Shown: positions 55,490 through 64,000 of the stretch, in pieces
How the letters are laid out: the number at the start of each line of letters is the position of its first letter
How positions within the stretch are numbered: the stretch's first letter is position 1
Assembly: GCA_022560025.1 (NCBI GenBank)
Contig: JAFISE010000105.1
Span: 52,846 to 116,845, forward strand
Direction of reading: 5' to 3'
DNA from: Stagonosporopsis chrysanthemi
Taxonomy: Eukaryota; Ascomycota; Dothideomycetes; Pleosporales; Didymellaceae
Length of the DNA: 64,000 bases
The notes under the pieces: generated by a model
Told to the model about the DNA's origin: nothing
Database searches by the model: none
The model's input: the letters and a program-made list of their open reading frames with translations, nothing else
Translations under genes and position numbers: made by a program

Positions 55490-55935
55490 GTTAGTTAACA
55501 AGTATCGTGCACGAAGCTTTTGCCGCCGCAATTGATTGCGTTGAGATGAAAAAAAGGAAGTGCTAAAAAAGGAAGTTTCGAATTTGGGGATTTGGAAAAT
55601 GTTGCTGCAACATAGCTGAACAGGCATGTCTTATAGCCTCAGTATTGTAAGATAGTAGTTGATCATGTCTTGGTGGGAAAAGCCCTTGGCCTATGAGAAT
55701 CAGTATTAAAGCGAGGAAGGCCCGTTTTGTGCGAGTCGCACACGAGTTTCAATCTTAACCTTTAGTCCGGTTTTAGCTGCATAATACCTAGCTAAAATTG
55801 ATTTGATGCGACTGAGTCTTACACAGTTGCCGCCGCGCGAAAAGCAGCTATGCCCAAATTACAAGCTTGGCAGACAGTGCCTTAGCAAACGTAATCAGCT
55901 CGCCCGTTATTTATGTTAAGGTACTAACTAATATA
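55490..55935. other. Intergenic, ADH promoter
   Basis: No gene is supported. It lies between the ADH start codon and the bZIP-like stop codon and contains the palindrome listed separately. Confidence 0.6.
55728..55742. promoter_or_regulatory. Perfect inverted repeat TGTGCGA-G-TCGCACA upstream of the ADH gene
   Basis: Seven-base arms flank a single G, giving TGTGCGAGTCGCACA. It lies 239 bp before the ADH start codon. Each arm contains TCGCAC, the core repeated five times before the BVMO gene. A dimeric regulator such as a bZIP protein would suit a symmetric site. Confidence 0.5.
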
Positions 55936-57328
55936 TCATCTACAGAAAACGCTACCTTGCAAGTCAGGTGATAGCAAAATATCATCATGCATCTCAGGAA
56001 ATGCTTTGAAGAATTCTACAGACATTGTCCATTTTCCGATGTCACAAAAAGCACTTTCATACAGAGCGGAGAATTGGTAATGGCCTGACTCATCCATTTG
56101 GTAAACATCGTCCTTTCGGAAGGGCCAAAGAAGGGAAAATGAGTTGGCGAAGTATTTCCAAAACTTGTTGTTCAAGGAATGTGGCTCTGAGAGTGTAAAT
56201 CGTTCTCGAAGACCAGGCCTGGAACTCAGTAAGCGAGACATACAACACATCTGAATAAGTGGGGAACGAGCGACACAGGTAAAAATAATGATGACAGACG
56301 TTTCGAGTTCGGAATTCAGGGAAAGATCTCAAGAGTGGGAGAAGGTACTGCGCAATCACTTACCACGCGAAGTAATCTACGACAAGCGCATGGCTGAAGC
56401 GAAGTTGAGTGGGCCTACATATGTCACCAATTATGCTTGGAATATAGCCCAGAAGTCGTTCAGGTACATACCTTGGCCGATACCAAGGAGGGAGATCTTT
56501 CAACGTGCGGACACCAAGGAGAAACTGTAAGCTTTGAGCATGCAACACATATATCTGCTGCAGAACAGCCCTTACCAGAATCATGAAGTGGACGGCCCGT
56601 AACATACATAGCCTCGTCATTGTGTCACTGAACAAGAAAAGACCTTCATCAATTTGGCGAAGGATATCCCACACCGGACAGTGAACACTTCCGCGGCGCA
56701 GGATTTCCCAGCCTTTGACGACCCCTACGATCAGGGCGTCTTGATTGAGCTTCTGATCCCCGCAAACATTGTCCACTTTTATTGCATACAGACTGCTGAA
56801 AAGTTCGTTGAATCGTTCGGCGAGACTGGTACTCGTTTCATTTGCAAACTCGGACGTAAGGCGATCGCTTTTAGTAAGCGCTAGTGTATTCCAGGGTCCA
56901 GCTGTCGCTAAGTTTTGTGTGCTAGTTTTTGCATGTGGGCTCTCACTGGAGCATTCAGGGCTTTTGAATGTCCATTGAGAAGCCCAATCTACACCTAAGC
57001 AGTTTTGTGCTCGAGATGAGCATTCGAATCGGGGAAAGCTTGACAACACTGGGCCAGAATCAACGTCCAAAATAGAGGAGAATTGATTGAAATGAGGTAC
57101 GGAATCTTCGGATTGTGCACCTTGGTCGACTCCGGCTAGATCAACCAAGGGAAAAGACCTGTCTAATCTATCGTTGAGGGAATTGCGGAGTTTTGCGAGC
57201 TCGGTGTGCAGTGTCAAAGTACGCACTTGATCAATGCATCTTCTACGTCGCTTAGACGCTTTATCCTTTTCCCGTTTTCTCTGTCGCTGTTCGTGGGTAA
57301 GGCAACGTCCGGAGGACCAACTCGACAT
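55936..57328 (-). CDS. bZIP-like transcription factor with DUF3425-type C-terminus
   Basis: Minus-strand exons 56364-57328 and 55936-56218 (145-nt intron, donor GTAAGT, acceptor ttccag) give 415 residues. Near the N-terminus a dense basic stretch (RQRKREKDKASKRRRRC) is followed by a heptad-like Leu pattern (VRTLTLHTELAKLRNSL). The layout is that of fungal bZIP proteins of the DUF3425 group, although the canonical Asn of the basic region is not obvious. The C-terminal part (PPWYRPRYVPERLLGYIPSI, TQLRFSHALVVDYFAWPGLR, then a WTMSVEFFKAFPEM end) matches the DUF3425 pattern. Splicing joins YFAW to PGLRERF exactly as in that family. As the only regulator nearby it may control the BVMO and ADH genes. 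Confidence 0.75.
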
Positions 57329-58712
57329 GTTCTGAAGGTAGATGGTGGTTGAGAGTCCTGAACATTCAAGGACCGAGAGATCCGAGCCTTAAGAATTACC
57401 CCGCACGGCCCCCGCAATTCCGTGACCCGTCGCAGTCCAGCACACGTTCGCATGTCCGCTGCTATCGGACCAATGACTTTCACGACAGCCCTGCAAAGCG
57501 CAAAGAGAATAGTTGTCAAGATTTGTCCTAGCTCCTTGGGCAGGCTTTTAGGTGATACTGTATGCTATGCCTTGTCTGGTATGCCTCAAACGCTGATGCG
57601 GCCGAATGCTAACACTACATGCACATCATGTAGAAATGGCACGCCTTTCGATCTGAAACAAGCCCACGAATGCTCCTTATTAGTCGGACATTCCATCGTT
57701 TATCCGATTGGACGAGATCCGAGATATCCGGCTTGATTCCGAAAGGGGTTTTTGGCATCCGTAAATTTATTTCAACATCAAGTCACCGCATTGACAGCTT
57801 TTGGCCTTCAACGAAGTCGGCGGCTACTACTCCGCGACAACCAATACCTCAACAGGAACTGCAATATACAATGACATGATTGGACCCGAAAACGCGATGT
57901 CACCTTCGTACCGTCAATAAGGCCATCGCAATGCTGTTGCCGGGTTTGAGAAAGAGGACTAGTTGTCATTGGCGGCAAGGCAAGGTGATTGCAGGCGGGG
58001 GGGTAATAGTTTTATAGGATGGGTGCTGGGGCTCACGAGTGGCTTCCGGACTGCTGTACATGGTTCCGCTGTCATCCACTTGAGCCCAATAGTGACGATC
58101 GACTGTTTGACAGATGCAATCGGATCGTGGATACATTGACGGGCCAAGGTTATGTGGGGATAGACTTCGAACGCATCATTATTGAGTCTGGCGCGGTATA
58201 GCCACCCATACTTCGCCTTACCGGCTCCGAGCGGCCAATCAGCAAGATGCAGGACGAAGAGTGCTAGTTGGATGTAGGACTCGATTGGTTCATTACGCAT
58301 GGGTGTGGAGCCTCCTTGATACTGTTCGACAGCTTATTGGGTTTCATTCCACAACTTGTATTCTTCTGAAATCAAAATGGCTGCTCGGAGCTAGGAGAAC
58401 GCAGTAGCGCTCGAGACACGGGGCAACTTGCGCGCTATATAACTATTATATCTAGGTTATATATATTAATAACAAGACTTTTAAGTACAGTATAGAATTT
58501 TATTATTGAGTCTATTAATTTATGACTTTTCTTTGAGTATAAACTAAAGGACAGACTTTAATGTGTTTCTAGACTAAAGCTATTTTACCTTCAAGACATC
58601 CTAAATAGAGATAGTATAAGAATACTAAGAACGATAAGTTAGACTAATAAGAGCATTATACTGTGTAATAGTACACTATTATCTGGTACGGGGTTGTTCT
58701 AGATACAAAATC
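57329..58712. other. Long intergenic stretch ending in an AT-rich block
   Basis: No gene is supported. The last 270 bp or so, from about 58435 to 58705, are sharply AT-rich and TpA-rich. Confidence 0.5.
58435..58705. repeat. Short RIP-like AT-rich islet
   Basis: Composition shifts abruptly to AT-rich sequence dominated by TA dinucleotides, just downstream of the SnoaL-like gene's stop. It resembles the larger block after 59930. Confidence 0.6.
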
Positions 58713-59249
58713 TTACATTCTTGACTTAGCATCAGGGTGCAGCTCTTTGTTAGCTACTAATCCGCCAAGTATCCTTTCCTTGAGCTTCCACCCATCTTCC
58801 GTCATCGCTAAACGATCCATCACCGTGACCCCGTTCCAAAGTGCTGGTAATCCTTCCGTGTCCTCCTTGTACTGTAACACGGAACCCTTGATTCCCTCGG
58901 TGTCGTCTGGCCATGCATAGCGGTACAGATAGCTATGGTATCGCACTGACACGCCACCGGTTTCCTCGTCGCGATCCACGATATGGTTGGAAGCGTGCCT
59001 GTGAACACCAGGTATGAAAGCATAGTACACGTTTTTGAAAAAGTCGATGCTTTCCGCATGTCCTTGGACTGTGCCGTGAACGTGTAAAACTTTCACATCT
59101 GGAACAAAGGCTTGCAGAATCTTTGATGTGTCCCATTCTTCGAAAAGGAAGTTGAGTCGATTGATAAAATCGATGGCGGAACTGCGTTCGTCGCCTGAGA
59201 TGTTCATAGAAGTATAGGGTACTATCGCGGGGAGGGATGGAGTAGACAT
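58713..59249 (-). CDS. SnoaL/NTF2-like protein
   Basis: From MSTPSLPAIVPYTSM at 59249 the frame gives 178 residues; upstream in-frame codons to 59387 are probably leader sequence. The pattern AIDFINRLNFLFEEWDTSKI followed by HVHGTVQGHAESIDFFKN and VHRHASNHIVDRDEETGGVS is that of the SnoaL-like domain. That is an NTF2-type cone fold found in polyketide cyclases, dehydratases and hydroxysteroid isomerases. In fungi such proteins often sit in metabolite clusters. No intron is needed. The gene stands between the AT-rich islet and the large RIP block, which fits an accessory location. Confidence 0.75.
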   Translation of the reverse strand: MSTPSLPAIVPYTSMNISGDERSSAIDFINRLNFLFEEWDTSKILQAFVPDVKVLHVHGTVQGHAESIDFFKNVYYAFIPGVHRHASNHIVDRDEETGGVSVRYHSYLYRYAWPDDTEGIKGSVLQYKEDTEGLPALWNGVTVMDRLAMTEDGWKLKERILGGLVANKELHPDAKSRM

Positions 59250-59929
59250 GGTGCCGAACCAAAATGTAACAGTACAATACAAATGTCGGACGTAGACAAA
59301 TATAGGGTCGACCTTGTATGCTTTGTGTAGTGAATCTATCGAGTCTTGTAAGCCGCAATTATTGTACACTATAGGGCCAATTGTCACGCCCTACCTGTAG
59401 AAGACCGGAGCTCTTATCAAATATCGTTTTCGATCGGAGGGCGTAGGGCAGGCTCGAGTGGAAGGTGGGGAAGGCGAGCGACTGTGGTACAAAGATATAC
59501 ATACAAGCCCTTTAACGAAGTTAGCAATTACTCATCACGCAATCTACACTAACGGAGCGCGAGGAGACATTATCCAAGCCGATAAGTAATCAACAAAGCG
59601 CAACGTCGCCAGAACCTTCGTCAACCCGCGAGCTTCCGAGTCAAGCTCTCGAGATCAACTTTTAGGCCTTAGGAGAGTAATAACGTGTTCGCATGTCCTA
59701 GACCCTTAAGTGTAGTGCAAATGTGGGAATAGGGGACGTGCACATTCCACAACATACACGTCTCCGAAGGGCGGACGGATGATTGCATATAAGGGAGGTA
59801 GTTCTGAGAGATTAGCGGGCTGTCACGTGCAGAGAATAGGGCCCCGAGGGACCCGCAGGAAGTCGCGTGCAGAGACAGATCGTGCGGGTAAAAGAGAGGC
59901 AGAAAACAAGTAGACAACAACAACGTAAG
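59250..59929. other. Intergenic up to the AT-rich boundary
   Basis: No gene is supported. Base composition is normal until about 59930, where the RIP-like block begins abruptly. Confidence 0.6.
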
Positions 59930-62900
59930 GAGTATCTCACCTATCTAACGCACGCAGTATATTTAAGTATAATAAGATTTGAAAAAGTCTTTTTTTGATA
60001 AATAAAAAAATCTTAAAAAACATTTCTTTTAGAAATAGACTATAGTTTAAAAGCAAAGTTAAAAATTTTATAATAGCAATTTTTAGTTTACTAGTAAAGT
60101 ATTAGATATATAAGCTATTTATAAATTAGTTTTAAGTATATAGTTTTTAGAAAGTTAGTAATATACTTTATAGATAAGCTAGCTATATAGGTAAGCTAGC
60201 TACTTTTACTAAGACTTTACTAAAGTCTACTTTATTATAGCTTAAAATACTAAACCTTAGCTCTATATAGAGTAGAATAACCTATAATATTACTAAGAGA
60301 CTTTGTTTACTTTATTTCTATATATTTATATATTATATCTACTTTTTCTATACTATCTACAGCGTTGTTAGAATAGCTTGCTTTCTTTAGTATACACTTA
60401 CTTCTTTACCTTCTTTCTATTACTATATACTTTAGACTTCTTTAAAGTAGCTAGTTATAAGCTATCTTTAGCTATAAAAGTCTCTTTTACCTTAATATAC
60501 TTTTTTTTATACAATTTATATTATATAGCTGCTTTATTAGTAGCTTAAAGCTTAGTAATCTACTATTATACTAAAACTAGCTTATATAATAAAGTTACTC
60601 TCTTCTTTGTATAGTACTTAAGTATACTTAGAAAATAATCTAGTAAGCTATATTATTACTTTTTATATTTCTCTTAAATTAAAGTTAATTATAACCTAAG
60701 CTTTAGAGTATTACTAGGTATTTATAACTACTAGAGCTTGTTAATTATTTCTAGTTAGATTAGTAGAGTGTAAAGCTGTTATTAAGCTTGTAGAACTCTA
60801 CTCTAGTAATTAAATTAATTAATTAATTCCTTTACTATAGATTAAACAAAATAATATTATATATAAAGAACATATTTAGTAGTAATATATTTATAGCTAA
60901 GCTGTGCATATAAGTACTTAGGTAGAAAGCTTAGAGCTTCTTACTAGTAAGCTAAATAAATAAGCATCTTATAGATAAGCTACTTAATTAAGCTTAAAGT
61001 AAATAGCTAAGCTTATAATAAAAGCTTTATATTAAGAGCTATTATAATATGTTCTAAGTTTAAAAAAAGTAATCTAGTACCTAAGATTCTTTTTTTAATA
61101 TTACTAGGTATAATTAAATTAATATAGGTATATATAATATAATATGCTAGGCCTATAACTAGTGCCTTAGCACTTATATACCTTAGTATTAGACTTACTA
61201 GGGCTCTGCTATAGAACTATCTTACTTCTAAAGCAGAGTATAAAAACTCTGTAAGCTAAAGCTAAAGCCTGCTAGGCTCTAGCTATAGCTCCTATAAATA
61301 AGAAGCTACTATACTATAGTTATTCTCTATTAAATTTATCTAGTTTATACTAGTAATAGCTTTTAGCAGTATACTCTTTATACTACTAGACTTCTATAGA
61401 CACTTCTAAAGTGCGTATAATCTACTCTAGATACTTAATAGTGTCTTAGGCTATAACAATACTCTTATAGTAGGCTATAGTGTTAGTATTGTTATTAAGC
61501 TCTTTTTTATACTTAGACTAGTCTAGGTTATAACTAGACTGTATACCCTTCTTAAAGCTAAGATATAAAGCTAAGGTACTGTTATACTTAAGATTCTAAT
61601 GTTTTACAAAGTTATTATAGATAGAAATAAGTATAGAGCTAAGCTAATAGTAGTACTACTTTATTATCTTAAAGAATTAAGTAGATAGTATAAAGAACTT
61701 AGTAACCTTACTTTAATACTTATAAGGTAGCTATTACTAATTAGTATAAATAAGTGTTAAAGCAAAGAAACTAGAACTTACCTTAATATAGTAGCTATAT
61801 ATAGCTTTACAGTACTAGTAAAAACGTATAATATTAAATATATAGTTAGAGTTATTAAGAACATTGTAGTAGTAAGCCTAGAGTATAATAACACAGAATA
61901 CTAAAAGAGTCTAAAAAGTATAGGTATCTGCTACAAAGTATATAAAAGCACTTAGATAAACTATAGAACTAAATCTCTATTTCTATAAGTCTTATATAAA
62001 AAGATACTTTAAAACTATCTATCTAAACTCTGTAGAGACTTCTTTTCTTATACTTAGAAGCTTAGAGAAGACTATACTAAAAAGTAGTTAGAAGATAGAT
62101 TTAAGTTAGGTAGTTGTTAGGTAGTATAAAGTAAGCTTAAAGAACTAGGCTTGTTCTTATATTACTTTTCTCTTTGTAGGCAGATTGTCTCTAATTCTAT
62201 AAAATTATAAGGAAAACTTTTATACTATAAAGGTTTAAACTTTAAAAAGGCGTGAAATATATTTAACTTTCTTTTTTCTTAAGACTCTAGTCTTTATTTA
62301 CTATTATTAACCTTTATTTAGATTTTACTATACAACCTATATTAGCTACTCTATACTTATCTGTCTTAGGCAAGCTTTCTAGTAATAATAACTAAGTAAA
62401 TTAGATTGTTACTAGGCTTATAGCTGTTATAAGAGCTTGTACTATAACAAGGTAGCTTTTACTAAAGTTGTAGTAACTATAGAAATATATTTAATCTACT
62501 TTCTAATTAGGTTAAATTACTTACAGCATGCTTTTTAAGTAAACAACATATACTCTGCCTGTTTCTATTCTTTAACAGACACTAATTCTTACTGCAAGTA
62601 CTTTAAACAACTCTATCTAATTACTACTAACTATTACTAGGCTTGTTTTTTAGTTACTATACTAATACCTATCTCTTTTAGTGCTCTTATAGTAGCTTAT
62701 TAAGTTATCTACTTTTATTTTATTTTAGCCTTTGTATAGAGAAATATAGTAGTATATACCTTTAATAAAGTATTGTTATTAAAGTGTACTTATTATACAC
62801 TTTAGAATAAAAAGTATTGTCTAGTTTAATTACTATTACTTTCTTTTTATTAGTTTTTAGGCTAACTTTTAAATAGGTACTAATTTATATTAGACCTAAG

Positions 62901-64000
62901 TATAATACTTTTTAAAGCAACCTTGTTGTATAAAAAAAAGCTATAGTAAAGAAAAGTAAAGAGTTAAGAAAGCTAAAAGTAACAGCTATATAGGCTGTTT
63001 ATAAGACTGCTTAGAGTAACTTCTATTAGTTAGCTTATACCTTAGCAAGTATTATATAGGTAGCAACTGTATAGCTTAAAGAAGTGTTAGCTGCTAATAT
63101 ATTACTTTATTAGTACTACGTCTAGCCTATTACTAATTAGGCCTTAGTAAAGGTAATAAAGGCACTTACTGTGCAGGTAAAGTCTCTGCATAATAAGGTA
63201 GCAGAGCTAAGGTAAGTAGTAGTATTCTTGCAAGCTTTAGTAGTTAAGGCTCTATAGCAGAGTACTAAGAGCAAAGGCTTAAAGAAGTTAGTACTTAAAA
63301 AGGCATTAGCTAATTTAGATACTTTCTTAGTAGATGCTAAGAAAGAGATAAGCAATATTAGTAAGGCTCTAGCTTAATTACTATATATATAGTAAAGTAG
63401 ACATTTTTCTTTATTACTTAGTTAAGTTAGTAGAGGTTTAAAGTAGTCTAGATTTTCTTTATCTTTTAAATTTATAACGTGCTTACTTAAACTATTACTA
63501 GCTATTTTCTTTCTAGAATTTAATATAATTTAGTAACTACTTTAAAAGACTTAGTAATTAAAAATACTTATTATAAAATATTCTTTACTTATAAAGAGTG
63601 TTTTTAAAGTTTTCTACTAGGTACTAAGTAAAGTTAAGGTTGTATTTTACTATTAAGGTTATACTTTAAGTAAAGCTTGTAAGTACTATTTAATTAGTTC
63701 TTAAGGATAAATACAGTAACAAGAAGCTAAAGGAGGTTTGTAGTAAGGAGTACAGATACTATCTGTTTGTCTTAAAAGCAGAGTAATAATAAGTAGTACA
63801 GAGTAGACTGTCTAGCTTAAAGGTTAGAGTTAAGATCTAATAACTTAAGTTGTTACTTAGGTTAAATACAAACTATAAGAGTTTATATTTCTACTATACT
63901 ATATACTATAACTATAAGATGCTTATTAATAAGTAACTAGAGTTAGTCTAATAAAATATAGTTATAGTTACTTATTAACAAGCAGAATTATATTATACTT
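59930..64000. repeat. Large RIP-degraded repeat block, continuing past the window
   Basis: From about 59930 to the end the sequence is overwhelmingly A and T, with TA-rich words such as CTATA, TAGTA and AGCTA everywhere and CpG almost absent. TAA and TAG interrupt nearly every frame. This is the signature of repeat-induced point mutation, which converts CpA to TpA on both strands of duplicated DNA. No complete transposon gene could be identified, but a relic frame is listed separately. The block may be pericentromeric, subtelomeric or a nested transposon island. Confidence 0.85.
62871..63378 (+). pseudogene. RIP-mutated coiled-coil ORF inside the AT-rich block
   Basis: One plus-strand frame stays coherent for about 500 bp. 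It reads VLIYIRPKYNTF, then Lys/Leu-rich helical sequence, and ends with VLKKALANLDTFLVDAKKEI and SNISKALA. All of its in-frame stops are TAA or TAG and none is TGA, as expected if CAA and CAG glutamine codons were mutated by RIP. The stops fall where Gln would suit a coiled coil. It is probably part of a transposon-encoded protein; the family is not identified. Confidence 0.5.

Noticed and set aside
63137..63355. 72-codon minus-strand frame in the AT-rich block
   Set aside because: It is the antisense of the better-supported plus-strand relic and exists because RIP produced few stops in that phase.

Overview
The window looks like a stretch of nuclear chromosome from a filamentous ascomycete, probably in or near the Dothideomycetes. 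The reasons are short GT-AG introns (about 48-104 nt) with CTAAC/CTAAT-like branch points, a CFEM-type GPI protein, a Pth11-like 7TM protein, an NCA2 homologue, fungal-only enzyme families, and a terminal AT-rich block with the signature of repeat-induced point mutation (RIP). The class assignment is inference; no rRNA or tRNA gene was found.

Layout. 1-7.4 kb: a broken DUF6536-like membrane protein gene, an Ayr1-like short-chain reductase, two related C2H2 zinc-finger genes in tandem (one truncated), and weak small ORFs. 8-14 kb: three minus-strand genes, namely a Sec4/Rab8 GTPase, NCA2 with a Gly/Ser linker, and a repeat-rich CFEM surface protein interrupted by an assembly gap. 16-23 kb: an MFS transporter divergent from a D-Ala-D-Ala-ligase-like ATP-grasp enzyme, then a glutathione-S-transferase/AsaB-CmcJ fusion and a small ricin-B-like protein. 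23.9-25.8 kb: a decayed multi-TM protein gene. 26-32 kb: a VNX1-type cation/H+ antiporter and the proteasome ATPase Rpt6. 32.4-33.4 kb: a decayed CorA-like transporter gene. 34-44.5 kb: an SVOP-like MFS transporter, a Pth11-like 7TM protein, a cupin-like secreted protein whose splice junction is out of phase, a 4-TM protein, a TM-RING E3 ligase and a hypothetical Cys-rich protein.

46.9-59.3 kb is accessory in character: a secreted Cys-rich protein, an acetoacetate-decarboxylase-like protein, a seven-exon Baeyer-Villiger-type monooxygenase (BVMO), the relic of a LINE retrotransposon 3' end, a zinc alcohol dehydrogenase (ADH), a bZIP/DUF3425-like regulator and a SnoaL-like protein. The BVMO, ADC-like, ADH and SnoaL-like proteins with a local regulator look like a small catabolic or specialised-metabolism cluster. 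The BVMO and ADH promoters both carry a TCGCAC motif: five helically phased copies about 200 bp upstream of the BVMO, and a perfect inverted repeat about 240 bp upstream of the ADH. This shared motif is the best candidate for an undescribed regulatory system here.

59.9-64 kb is RIP-degraded, TpA-rich repeat DNA running off the window end. One stretch still reads in a single frame as a coiled-coil protein whose only stops are TAA/TAG, as expected from CAA/CAG mutated by RIP.

All intron positions and gene joins were worked out by eye from reading frame, splice consensus and remembered family conservation. No database search was run.
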